Positions 40,262 through 49,574 of a stretch of DNA of 64,000 nt are shown piece after piece (the first letter of the stretch is position 1; every line of letters begins with the position of its first letter). This stretch comes from Symbiodinium natans (lineage: Eukaryota > Sar > Dinophyceae > Suessiales > Symbiodiniaceae), in assembly GCA_905221605.1 (NCBI GenBank), contig CAJNDS010001001.1, forward strand, positions 490,049 through 554,048. Reading direction: 5' to 3'. Both the position numbers and the translations under genes were made by a program. The notes under the pieces are model-generated. The model saw only the letters and a program-made list of their open reading frames with translations. It had not been told where the DNA came from and searched no databases.

Positions 40262-40880
40262 CTGGAGCCTTCAAATTACGTGAAAAAACAGCCTTTCCAT
40301 GAAAACAGCCTTTTTCAAGACATGGACCCAAAAACAGCCCGTGGGGCGGAATTTGGCTAGGCATCCCAAAAAAAGGCTATTTTGAAATTTGTGACGGTGT
40401 TCAACTCGAGGACGTTTGCTTGCTACGTGTTCTGCGGATTCTTGCTTGTTGAAGCAACGAAAGCCTGAAGCCACAAGCAGAAACCCTGAAGTTGCAAACT
40501 CAAAAAACACGCAAGCCTGAAGCCAAGCCATGAAAGCCTGAAGGAAAAGGCGGAAATGGCCGGAAAAAAGGCGGAATTAGCCGGAAAAAGGCGGAATTTG
40601 CCGGAATTCGCTTCTTGTCTCGCTGAAACAGCCGAGAACCCTGACCTGCAGCTTCCGATTGTCATGGCATCAGAAGCAAACCTTGGGTCGACATGCGCTA
40701 CGAAGAAGAAACCCTGAAGCATTGTCTTGCTTTGCATGTGGGCACGCGTGCCCTCAATAGGAAAAAGGCTGTTTTTGTTTGTCATGGCTGTTTTGGTCAA
40801 AAATGCTTGTTTTTGAGAATCTTGGCTGTTTTTGGTGTAAGTTTGGCTTGTGGCCATTTTTTCGCGTACACAGAGGGTCC
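40262..40880. other. A-rich island with AAACAGCC and GGCGGAA repeats
   Basis: AAAACAGCC motifs occur on the left (40285-40340) and as their reverse complement GGCTGTTTTT on the right (40768-40833). Between them is a tandem of about 19 bases, GGCGGAA-GCCGGAAAAA (40548-40610). A 170-codon minus frame (40423-40935) runs through these repeats; I do not trust it. Confidence 0.6.
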
Positions 40881-40883
40881 AGG

Positions 40884-40920
40884 TAAACCCTTTTTGAGCA
40901 CGGACTGAGGGGCATGCCGG
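40884..40920. repeat. family 9 dispersed motif
   Basis: CCCTTTTTGAGCACGGACTG then AGGGGCATGCCGGCA; lies downstream of the retrogene stop. Confidence 0.7.
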
Positions 40921-41009
40921 CAGCTCAGGGGACATGTGTTGACGCTATACATCACAGATCCACTTCCGAGCACAAACTAGAAGACTAACGACACGCACAC
41001 CAGTTCAGG

Positions 41010-41741
41010 TCAGGTGTTGTCTGCACATTTTCCAAGTGACTGGAGGCGCTGCTGCCTGCGACGACTCCTGTCGTCAACCTTTTTGGCATAAGCCCGTGCC
41101 TGCACCTCTTCAAGGGTCATGTGCGGCAACCATGGCATCACAACCGACGACGACACGTTGCTTGCCTCTGCTGATGGCTCGCATCTGGACATAATCCGAG
41201 TTGATATGGGTTCGCCAACGGAATGGCTGAGTTGGGCCACCTGCGCGCTCAAGTTCTCAACCTGCTTCTTCATGCCGTCCATGATGAGCTCAAACTGCGG
41301 CCTGGAGATGACCTCTAGCTCAGTTTGCGTGGCGCTTTCCCGACAGTCCAGCTCTCCACGCGCCTGCACAAAGCAGCCCTCGTTGTCTGGATTGCCCTTG
41401 TCAGAGGATTTTTCATGCAAGAAAGCACCGCTTCTGAGAGCACTGCTGTCGACATCAACGACAGTCGAAGTCTGCATTTTTGACTGGGTCTGAATGGAAG
41501 GATCACACCCTTGGCTTGGAGCATCGTCAACAAGCACCGTGGAGATGCTTTCACTCATCATGTCACTGAAGCCCAATGCCGAGTAGAGACTGATTGGTTT
41601 TTTGATGCGGACTGTGACATTGGTTGTCTTTGTCAAAGAGTACAAGCCATGCCAGAGGTGGCCAGCAACATCAATCTCCTTCTGTCTCTGTGCTAATCTC
41701 AGAGTATACCCAATGCAAGCAACGAGTTTTCTGTCTGCCAT
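41010..41741 (-). CDS. intronless protein of a probable spliced-leader retrogene (unrecognised)
   Basis: The ATG at 41741 is in strong context (GTGCCATGGC) and is preferred to an upstream in-frame TTG; the frame runs 243 codons to TGA at 41010. N-terminus MADRKLVACIGYTLRLAQRQ, then an H-x-W-H-G-L-Y stretch and a V-T-V-R-I-K-K patch near residues 45-50. The middle (about 70-150) is Ser/Asp/Gln-rich and probably disordered. FELIMDGMKKQVENLSAQVA is a short coiled coil near residue 170, and the C-terminus is basic (VDDRSRRRQQRLQ). No known domain is recognised. Sixty-six bases upstream of the ATG is a near-complete spliced leader, so this is most simply an mRNA copied back into the genome. No stop or frameshift, so the copy is intact. 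No poly(A) tract is visible downstream. Confidence 0.75.
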   Translation of the reverse strand: MADRKLVACIGYTLRLAQRQKEIDVAGHLWHGLYSLTKTTNVTVRIKKPISLYSALGFSDMMSESISTVLVDDAPSQGCDPSIQTQSKMQTSTVVDVDSSALRSGAFLHEKSSDKGNPDNEGCFVQARGELDCRESATQTELEVISRPQFELIMDGMKKQVENLSAQVAQLSHSVGEPISTRIMSRCEPSAEASNVSSSVVMPWLPHMTLEEVQARAYAKKVDDRSRRRQQRLQSLGKCADNT

Positions 41742-41807
41742 GGCACAAGTGAGGCAAGAAATTCTACGAATTGTCAAGCATTACCCTTTCGGGTCTCGTA
41801 GCCAAAC
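41742..41807 (-). other. 5' UTR of the retrogene
   Basis: 66 bases between leader and ATG. Contains ACCCGAAAGGGT (41783-41794), a four-pair hairpin with a GAAA loop, and GGCTAC/GTAGCC at 41821 and 41798, which pair across the leader. Confidence 0.6.
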
Positions 41808-41828
41808 CTTGAGCCAAAATGGCTACGG
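41808..41828 (-). other. dinoflagellate spliced-leader relic
   Basis: Reads CCGTAGCCATTTTGGCTCAAG on the minus strand (21 bases, matching all but the first, degenerate base of the 22-nt dinoflagellate leader). Trans-splicing adds this only to mRNA, so its presence in DNA next to an open frame marks a reverse-transcribed message. Its 5' end abuts a TTTAGGG array with one base between. The following bases are GTTTGG, so a leader-RNA gene was considered and rejected. Confidence 0.92.
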
Positions 41829-41829
41829 G

Positions 41830-41908
41830 TAAACCCTAAACCCTAAACCCTAAACCCTAAACCCTAAACCCTAAACCCTAGACCCTAAACCCTAAACCCT
41901 AAACCCTT
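41830..41908 (-). repeat. interstitial telomeric array (CCCTAAA)
   Basis: Eleven units abutting the 5' end of the spliced-leader relic. Confidence 0.95.
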
Positions 41909-42093
41909 TGTGTTCTTTTGGGTTCGGCGCTTCGGGTTGCTCTGCGTGATCGCGCCCAGAGCATGCTTGAAAGTCTTCAAAGGAGCAGCCGGCAAGTGCT
42001 TTGACATGACGAGAAGCAACAGCCAACCCCTAAATTCTGAATCCTAAGCCCCAATGATAGAACCCGAAACCGTAAACCCTAAACCCTAATAGC

Positions 42094-42600
42094 ATCACAC
42101 CAAAAACCGGGTGTTCATACCATAATAAGCATTTTGGCCAGGAGTTTGGGCTAACAGTTTGTTCCATGAACGATCTCCATTATGTTAGTTCGTTTAGAGT
42201 TTAAACCCTGATGCCCAATTTTTTGGGGGGGTGGTAAGAACCCAAAAGGGTGCTAGGAAATTTTAGGTTTTCTTCCCCTCCCGCACAGCTGGGGGTGCTG
42301 CCAATGAGAGCACCATCGGTCTCTTGAAATCCATCAGAAAAATCATGGAATTGTGATGTCACATCAATGAAACAAACATCAACATTCCTAAGGTTTTAGG
42401 CCATCGTTGTTGGTTTAGGGTTTTAGTAATACTATTAATAATACTAATACTAAAAAATATTACCAATAATATTGATGAAACTAGCTTATGGCTAAGCCAA
42501 GCAATGCTGCGCTGCTCGCTGAGCGATGGCGCGGGCCAGCTCAGCTTTGGTCGGATCGGTGCCTGGGCCATGCACAACGAAGCCCAAGCTGCTTCAGGCT
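42094..42600. other. AT-rich spacer
   Basis: No convincing gene; an A+T block at 42428-42480 of ATTAATA-like repeats. Confidence 0.5.
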
Positions 42601-42645
42601 TATCGGTTTAAGGCTTAGGGTTTAGGGTTTTCTGGGCCTGCACTT

Positions 42646-42745
42646 GGGATGTTCCCCTGATGCTACCAGTCCTCAAATAGGGATTAGAGTACCCCCTATT
42701 ATGATCTCTTTTCAGGCCTGCTAGTATAAAGGGGGAGAATCCCAA
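42646..42745. mobile_element. family 3 inverted-repeat element
   Basis: Left GGATGTTCCCCTGATGCTACCAGTCC, right GTATAAAGGGGGAGAATCCC. Confidence 0.7.
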
Positions 42746-43009
42746 CCCTGCATTTACACTCTTGTCTACCAAGAGCCTATGGCAAATCTCACCAGCAAGG
42801 CTTGCACAACACGCACTGGCTGCACCGGCAAACCGGCAAACCGGCAAAACCTTTTTCAAGACTGGAACTGAGGCCAGCGCAGCTGGCACAACCCTAAACC
42901 CTCCAAAGCTGGCCCCTGGATCTACATCCTCAAACCGAACCCTGTATTAATTACTCCCTCCCACACCCCCAGCTTGCCTGCGAAGCCTCTTCCCCCCCCC
43001 ACAATTAAA

Positions 43010-43382
43010 TACATATATCTCTCTCTATATATACATATATATTTATATACATATCGATACATACATACCTACATACATACATACATATATGTATATACAT
43101 ATATATACACACATATTGTGCATATATATATATATGCACACTCACACCAAACCAATGTTTAAGCAAGGTGGCGGCCGAGCGGATTCTCCTGGTTCCGGAC
43201 TAAGTCGGCGCCCCAGGACTCCTTCGGAGGAAAGGGGCTACCGTCCACCGCAATAGTCGTCCCACAAGTGCCCTGAATGAATTATACATGGGGTGTAAGC
43301 ATATATATATATATATACTAATGTATATACATATGAATATGAATATACATAAACCGTTAATTAAGTAAATAAATAAATAAAC

Positions 43383-43413
<31 letters not shown>

Positions 43414-43524
43414 CATCTATACACAGTATGTTCATGTCTAACGGCTTTTAGATAACAAATACAGATATGCACATAGGTGTATGCCTGTATGCGAGCATGT
43501 ATGTGTGCGCACATGTGTCCATAA

Positions 43525-43559
<35 letters not shown>

Positions 43560-43690
43560 AGGGAAGAGAGAGAGAGAGAAACACCGAGAGAGAGAGAGAG
43601 AGAGCGAGAGAAAGACCGACAAAGAAAGAAAGAGAGGGATAGAACAAAACATGAACATAAAGAGAAGGAGACAGAGACAGCCCCTGTTTA
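43010..43690. repeat. microsatellite block
   Basis: (AT)n/(CATA)n at 43010-43140, (AT)n 43301-43318, (AAAT)n 43365-43380, (CATA)n 43383-43415, then (GA)n with interruptions 43527-43640. Open frames over it are homopolymeric artefacts. Confidence 0.9.
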
Positions 43691-43820
43691 GGCGGAAGGG
43701 TTGATTTTAGGGAGATGTGCTTGCAAGCTTGTCGACAGGCCCATCACTTTCGAGATAAGGCTCCCTCTCTCCCAGCCACGCGCGTCCTGTGCCGAGAGGT
43801 TCCTACTTGCAGGTTTGTTT

Positions 43821-43932
43821 CTTGGCTGCACTCAGGAGGGTAGCTATAAATTAAACTTTTAGCTGCCTTAATAAGAAACCCAATAAACCCAAAAAAGGTA
43901 AGGATCTAAAGTTACAGTAAAGTACCACAAAG
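43821..43932. repeat. family 8 dispersed repeat
   Basis: Near-identical partner of 40030-40141, same orientation, 3.8 kb apart. Confidence 0.9.
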
Positions 43933-44377
43933 GTTTGGGTATTCCAGGTAGGGTCAGGTAGGGTTTAGGGTTTAACGTGTACTTAAAAGTCGGGTTATAA
44001 GTAGGGCAAGTATGGTCACAGCTTTATTTGGAATTTATACCTACAGACAAGTACCAAATAACCTTCAAACAGGCTTTTGGTCTGGAAGGCTGCGGGGCGA
44101 AACGTTTGGTAGCTGTAGGGCCTCTTTCTATTGACAAGGCGTAGCTGTACCCACTCTACATTGCTTCCAACTCCCGAACTCTAGTCCCAAAGCCCAAACC
44201 TAAACCCTAAACCCTAAACCCTGAACCCTGCACCCTAAACCCTGAACCCTAAACCCTAAACCCTTAACCCAAATGCCCGGCTTTGTAGGGTTGAGTCCTT
44301 GCTTGTCGAGCAAGAGGTCCACGCGCAAATACCTTGGCGCAGCGTGCGGAAGCAGGCAGAGAAGGCTTATGGCCCTG

Positions 44378-44628
44378 CTTGGAGGTTTAGGGTTTAGGGT
44401 TTAGGGTTTAGGGTTTAGGGTTTAGGGTTTAGGGTTTAGGGCTTAGGGCTTAGGGCGTACTTACAACCAAGTATATAAGTCCTAAGCAGATGTTTTAGGG
44501 TTTAGGGTTATAGCCCCAATTATAGCTCTAGTGTTTACCTACTTAGAGGACTTAGGGGACTGAGGGGACCTATAAGTACAGTTATAAATTGGGGCTACAA
44601 GTACCCTGAAGCTCCAAGTACGGCCCTC
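44378..44628. mobile_element. family 1 element expanded by internal telomeric arrays
   Basis: Left TGCTTGGAGGTTTAGGG merges directly into ten TTTAGGG units (44386-44455); the right half keeps family sequence and ends GAAGCTCCAAGTACGG. The junction GGAGGTTTAGGG shows how the element end GGAGGTT and telomeric units can fuse. Confidence 0.7.
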
Positions 44629-44730
44629 TGCCTCTTTGGCCCGGCGCAGGGACTTGAAGATGAAAGGCGGGGCTTGAGTTTTAAATGTCTCTCTCTCTCT
44701 GCCGCTGCATCCCAAAGGTCCCACGCAGGG

Positions 44731-44870
44731 GTTCTATAGGTAGGGGATAGGATTAGGGGGACCCTTGGGGATATAGACCCCTCTGAAGTAGGTCCCTGTT
44801 TAAGAGCGCCAAAACAGGGTTTAGAAGGGGTTCCCTTTTTAAGGGTCCCCCTTATCCTACCTGGTATAGG
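44731..44870. mobile_element. family 4 inverted-repeat element
   Basis: TATAGGTAGGGGATAGGATT on the left pairs with TTATCCTACCTGGTATA on the right. On the plus strand it can be read as GT...AG (GTAGGGG to GTATAG). Confidence 0.8.
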
Positions 44871-44900
44871 GTTTGAGTGGGAATAAGAAAGGGTGCCTTA

Positions 44901-45080
44901 TTTTGTGCCCGTACAAGGGTAGAGGCCGAACAAGCCCCTGTGGCCCACTGTGGGTCCTAGCAGAAGGGGTGAAATCCCGAAGCCCACCACTGTGCTCTCA
45001 GCGTGTTGCTGCGGAACTTCACCGCCGGCATCCGCTGTGGCCTCCTGGACCACCTGCTCCACCTCTCTCTGGAAGGTTCG
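44901..45080 (-). other. candidate coding region
   Basis: 60 codons: REVEQVVQEATADAGGEVPQ then QHAESTVVGFGISPLLLGPT. Acceptor CTTCCAG just inside the right edge; a GT donor follows AEST. TTTAGGG array on the right. Unrecognised. Confidence 0.45.
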
Positions 45081-45177
45081 GGGGTTAGGGTTCAGGGTTG
45101 AGGGTTTAGGGTTTGGGGTTCAGGGTTTAGGCTTTCGTTAGGATTCCAGGCTTATAGGGTTCCGGGCACAAGGTTGA

Positions 45178-45429
45178 GGAAAGTTTCGTGACTCACTCTC
45201 GCGCACGTCAGGCAAGGCTTCAAGTCACACTGCCAAGTCAAACAATACCACCTTGAGCAGACTGCCAGAGCTCATTCCAGAAGATCGCAGTCAGAACCCT
45301 CGTATCAGACTACTCTACTCACGACCGCATCTTCCAGCGCCATCGTGTGCAGGGTTTAGGGTTTCAGGATTGTGGATGTGCAAGCACATGTCTGTGCATT
45401 CTTCTGCGTTTTTCAGCTCAAGCTTAGCT
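45178..45429 (+). other. candidate coding region, 84 codons
   Basis: No early ATG; reads DSLSRTSGKASSHTAKSNNT then LSRLPELIPEDRSQNPRIRL. One telomeric unit near 45352. Unrecognised. Confidence 0.3.
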
Positions 45430-45715
45430 TGAGGTCGTCTACAGGCTAGAGACCTACCCTTTCTAGAGCAATGTCCGAAGGCTTGTGCTGGCAGTGCCAG
45501 CCCTTTTGCCTCAATTAAAGGGTTCATGGGATCGACTCAAAAACTCCCTGGAACTCGTTGGCACCAAAGGCGAAAAGCAAACCGAAGGCAAACTGAGACC
45601 CTCCTGCCAATGCCTGAAGGGCTGCATTTTCCCTAAACCCTAAACCCTAAACCCCTAAACTGTGCTTGGCAAATAAAACCCTAAGCCCTAATGAAACCTA
45701 AAAACGATGTCCCCC

Positions 45716-45797
45716 AGGCCTTGCCCCGGAGGCTCTCCTCCAGCTCGAGGCGGCCCTGCTCATCTTTGGCAAGGCCCCAGCGCTGGAGCGCGGTGCC
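45716..45797 (-). other. candidate exon
   Basis: Reads TALQRWGLAKDEQGRLELEE then SLRGKAWGTS; 28 of 33 third positions G or C, long charged helix. GC donor and GAGAG acceptor are possible borders. No family recognised. Confidence 0.5.
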
Positions 45798-46053
45798 TCT
45801 CCGGGGATTCTTTGAGTCTCTAGGGCGTCTTACTTGATAAACCTATGATAAAAACCCCTTTATTTTCATCACCATTCAATACCATCATAATTATCCGAAC
45901 CTGTAGAAAACATCAATGTGAAACCGTATGTTACAATAGATAAGTCACCCCAACAACACGGTTTCGGCACCGCCCTCTTTCACCTCTGTTTATGGTGTGG
46001 GGCTTAAATGTTACGGTTGGGACTTAGGGTTTAGGGTTTAGGGGTTTAGGGCT

Positions 46054-46175
46054 TCAGGCGTCAGCTTACTGGGGTTCACCGGAATCCCAGCCCCCGCGGC
46101 TCGAAACACAAATCCTTGCATGTGCCAGCCCAGGTGCGACACATGGCTTCGTTCTTGTAGCCACCTGCGAAGGAA
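46054..46175 (-). other. candidate coding region
   Basis: Two minus frames are open: GFLRRWLQERSHVSHLGWHM (longer) and, after TTCGCAG, GYKNEAMCRTWAGTCKDLCF. TTTAGGG left, CCCTAAA right. Confidence 0.3.
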
Positions 46176-46375
46176 GCCCCTAGACCCTAAACCCTAAACC
46201 CTAAACCCTAAACTCTCTGAGCCAGCACATGTGGTTTGCAAGGCGAAGTGGAGCTGGCGACCCTAAACCCTCAAACCCTAAGCAGCTGGTTTAGGGTTTA
46301 GGGTTTAGGGTTTAAGGGTTTAAGGGTTTAGGGTTTAGGTCTTTGGGGTGTGGCTTAGCTTAAGAATCCCCATTA

Positions 46376-46503
46376 CTTGGAGGTCCATGATGGTACCAGT
46401 AGTACTTATAACTGGCGTTGCAAGTAGGGTAGGTATGGAAACAGCAGAACATTTATACAGGGTTAGATTCTAACCCTGCTTGGCCCATGAGAGCCTCCAA
46501 GGC
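46376..46503. mobile_element. family 1 inverted-repeat element
   Basis: Left TACTTGGAGGTCCATGATGGTACC, right GCCCATGAGAGCCTCCAAG. The next base starts a plus frame ARAIWELLGCGVSRAAPDLL, as if the element end were the acceptor. Confidence 0.75.
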
Positions 46504-46726
46504 GAGGGCGATTTGGGAGCTTTTGGGGTGTGGGGTGTCGAGGGCTGCTCCTGATTTGCTTAAACAAAGTTTCCGGAAGGCTCGAGGTCCCAGGGCAACC
46601 TGAGGACCAGAAAGTGAGTGGGCCCTCTTCTCGTGTGTTCATAGAGCTGACGTACGAGGGCCTCATCGCAAACAAAGCTTTAAACCCTAAACCCTAAACC
46701 CTAAACCCTAAACCCTAATCAAATAA

Positions 46727-46957
46727 AGGCCCACTCTGGGTCGAAAGGCAGCGTTCCTCCAGAGATTGCGCAGGAAGAGCGTTCCCCCCATAGCTTCGAC
46801 AAGGGGTAACCCCGACTACGACTCCGGGGCTACCGAACCCTTTGCTGATACTAGCTATATCACCGCGCAACCATGCACCGAAAACAACCAAAAGGAGAGC
46901 CCTACATCCGAAACAAACATCATCGAAATGGCATCTAGAGCAGTGCATCCCTTTTAA
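46727..46957 (+). other. candidate coding region, 77 codons
   Basis: Reads RPTLGRKAAFLQRLRRKSVP then NPDYDSGATEPFADTSYITA and NIIEMASRAVHPF. Directly after a CCCTAAA array. Polar, no domain recognised. A minus frame overlaps. Confidence 0.4.
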
Positions 46958-47077
46958 CTTGTGAGAGCCACTCGTTCCGGAACCTGGATTCTCAGCGAGG
47001 CCCTATCGACTGCTATATGGGTCAGGGGTCGGAGAATTGCGCTCAAACTTACAGGGCTTAGGTTTGTAGGCTGATGT

Positions 47078-47160
47078 CCCCCTAAAACTAACAGTCCTTA
47101 CTAAGGATTATCGTACCCACTATTAAGGAGCTGTTTGTCTAAGGAGGAACATCCCAATTC
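47078..47160. mobile_element. family 3 inverted-repeat element (short)
   Basis: Left TGATGTCCCCCTAAAACTAACAGTCC, right GTTTGTCTAAGGAGGAACATCCC. Confidence 0.65.
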
Positions 47161-47206
47161 GTAGGCTAGGGCTTGAGGGTTTGGGCTTGTGGGATTGAGG
47201 ATCTAG

Positions 47207-47287
47207 GGCCGTTCGGGGGGGCTGCGGGTATTGAGGGGCTTCCTGCGCGACCTCCACCGGCCCGAACCGCCGCATTTTGCAACACAG
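47207..47287 (+). other. candidate exon with GC donor
   Basis: 81 bases, acceptor GATCTAG, GC donor. Reads PFGGLRVLRGFLRDLHRPEP then PHFATQ. GC-rich third positions. Unrecognised. Confidence 0.45.
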
Positions 47288-47299
47288 GCCTGTGCCCTA

Positions 47300-47830
47300 A
47301 GCCCTAAGCCCAAACAACCCTAAACCCTAATTAGACCCTAAACCCTACAAAAAGCCAGACCTTCTCCGAGCCCTAAACCCTAAACCCTAAACCCTAGGTA
47401 GACCCTAAACCTTAAAGGCGCTAAACCTTCCATCCCAAACCCTATGAAGTAGACCCTATAAACCCGAGCAGATCCCCCCCCCAACCTTCGACCGAAAAAA
47501 CAAAAAATAGACCCCATAAACCCTAGCCCTAAACCCTAAACCCTAAACCCTACACCCTACACCCTAAACCCTACAGACACCAAACCTTCAATCCAAAAAA
47601 CACCAGAGACAGCGGAGGGTGCGCCTGTGATGGACCCTGCACCCTAATCAGACCCTAGCCCCTAAAACCTAAACCCCAAATTTGACCCTAAACCCTGAAC
47701 CCTATAAACCCTAAACCCTAATTAGACTCTAAACCCTAAACCCTGAACCCTAAACCATAATTAGACCCCAAACCCTCAGCCCTAAACCCTAAGCCCGAAA
47801 CCCTAAACCCTAAACCCTAAACCCTACGGA
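47300..47830 (-). repeat. degenerate telomeric region (CCCTAAA)
   Basis: About 530 bases dominated by CCCTAAA and ATTAGACCCTAAACCC units with interruptions; AATTAGACCC recurs four times, a local higher-order repeat. Confidence 0.85.
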
Positions 47831-47930
47831 GCGTGCCTGTGATGGCTGGCCGTCCCAGGCGAGGGTTGGCAAGCGTCGTCCAGCCTCGGCCACGCAGCTG
47901 GCCGTCAACTACCTGAGAGCAGGGCTTATA
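47831..47930 (+). other. candidate exon
   Basis: Reads RACDGWPSQARVGKRRPASA then TQLAVNYLRAG. The opening GGTGCGCCTGTGATGGACC recurs in the degenerate repeat at 47617, so part of this piece has been copied. Confidence 0.35.
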
Positions 47931-47944
47931 CAGGGCCGAGGGTT

Positions 47945-48340
47945 TCGGGTTTAGGGTTTAGGGCTACCTGTCGGTAGGGCTTATTATGTAGGGCTTAGGG
48001 TTTATAGGGTTTGCATTATAGGGCTTAGGGTTTGGAGGGTGTTATAGGGTTTATTTTATAGGGTTTGAGAGCAGTCCGTAGGGCTTTATGGGGGAAACAG
48101 AGGGCTTACTAGTAGGGGGATATAGGGTTTACAGGGTTTATTTGGGGTCTTATCGGTTTATGTAGGGCTTAGGATTTAGAGGGTTTACCTTCACCACCTG
48201 AGCAATCCGGGGTCTTATCGGGCTCATATAGGGCTTAGGGTTTAGGGGGTTTGGGGGGGTTTAGGGGGTTTTTTAAAGGGTCTGTATAGGGTTTAAAACG
48301 GGCTTATAGGGGGTTAGAGGGTTTCATAGCGTTTACCTTA
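47945..48340 (+). repeat. degenerate TTTAGGG/TTTATAGGG region
   Basis: Nearly 400 bases of diverged GGGTTTA, GGGCTTA and TATAGGG units, the mirror-image orientation of 47300-47830. Confidence 0.8.
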
Positions 48341-48995
48341 ATTAAAACCCCAAAATCTACGTTTGTTGTAGGTTACCTCGAATATCAAGGGCTATATCGT
48401 AAGAACCTGCGAAAAATATAGGTTTTTGGGTTCTGAGGGTAGGGTTCATAGGGTTCTTGGGGTTTCGGCTCTCCGGGTTCCTAGGGTTTAGCGTTCGTCG
48501 GGATGTATTGCTTAGGGTTCATGGGGTGGACCTGGGACTCTCTTTCTTTACCTGCAGCTGAATGGGTTATACCTACTAATTAAGGGGTAGTTACTACTAA
48601 CCGGTAGTCTTTCGACTCTCACGCTGGTAGATGCGGGCGAGGCCTTCAGGGCGTGTGTATGGGGTGTAGGGTTTGGGGTGCTGGAGACGCATCCTAACCA
48701 GAACCTGAAGAACCCAAACAGCTGCTTATAGCAGGCTGTGGACCGAAAAGCTACATGCTCTGGTCTATCAAGCGCCGACATGTGAATGTTTGGGAGCATC
48801 GGCTTCTGTTTCGTTTCTTTACGTGGATCGGTGGCGGAATGCAGTGTGTGGCTTATAATGCGCATATACCTTAAGAAGCCCAAGCAGACGTTGCTGTAGG
48901 CTTTTATTACAAAACCCCCTATATAGGATTCTTACATAACCTACGAAAATGAAGATTTCGTGTTCTTAAGGTATTTTAATTAAATACCCACATGA

Positions 48996-49154
48996 AGACA
49001 TGGGTTTCTGCGGGGATTTGGGCAGACAACGGCCTCTTCTTTTGTGGCCCTCAGGGTCCCAGCCTTCGGGTTTATCAACCCGAAGGAGGGTGAACCCACG
49101 AAGCACCTGAGAGCTGCTGCAATCGGAGTGCTTTTAAGAAGGAGTTGGCAAACC
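48996..49154 (+). other. candidate coding region
   Basis: 53 codons: RGFGQTTASSFVALRVPAFG then FINPKEGEPTKHLRAAAIGV. No ATG; unrecognised. Confidence 0.4.
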
Positions 49155-49423
49155 TGAGTGTAGCTCTACTGGGTTGGGCCTTCAAGCCCTTTGAACAACA
49201 TATTTATGTGTCGGGCCCCTTGCGCATATCCCCAAAGCCAACCTAGTCTAAATTGGGGTCCCATTCTGGCTCCTTATCATAAGGGTACCTACTTCATAGG
49301 ATACCCAAAAACTTACTTCTCCAATAACCAAGGAATAAAGAAGGGTTGAACTTTATTCTTCCTACTAGATAAGGAAACCCAGCAAGTTTAACATTCAACT
49401 ATTGGCTAAGTAGGAAAAGGGAC

Positions 49424-49485
49424 CCCTAAACCCTAAACCCTAAACCCTAAACCCTAAACCCTAAACCCTAAACCCTAAACCCTTA
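49424..49485 (-). repeat. interstitial telomeric array (CCCTAAA)
   Basis: Nine units directly upstream of the ATG exon at 49490. Confidence 0.95.
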
Positions 49486-49489
49486 ACCC

Positions 49490-49574
49490 ATGGGCGTTCT
49501 GGAGCCGGGTGACGGTCCACCGAAGCTCGCCAACCAAATCGATCTGGGCAGCTTGGACTTCAACCCATTTTGGG
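49490..49574 (+). other. candidate first exon with telomeric donor
   Basis: ATG at 49490; MGVLEPGDGPPKLANQIDLG then SLDFNPFW. The exon ends exactly where the TTTAGGG array begins, so the only donor is G|GTTTAG of the telomeric unit. CCCTAAA left, TTTAGGG right. Unrecognised. Confidence 0.45.

Noticed and set aside
40423-40935. 170-codon minus frame
   Set aside because: Runs through tandem GGCGGAA units and a dispersed motif; composition follows the repeats.
41770-41829. A spliced-leader RNA gene
   Set aside because: The leader is followed by GT, but the next 66 bases lead into a long open frame with a good ATG, and no repeated unit typical of leader-RNA clusters is present. A relic of a recycled mRNA is simpler.
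43176-43250. tRNA-like start GGCGGCCGAGCGG
   Set aside because: Resembles the D-arm of Leu/Ser tRNAs, but no anticodon stem, T-arm or acceptor pairing could be found.
43383-43691. Ser/Leu and Arg/Glu reading frames in the GA microsatellite
   Set aside because: Pure products of (GA)n and (CATA)n repeats.
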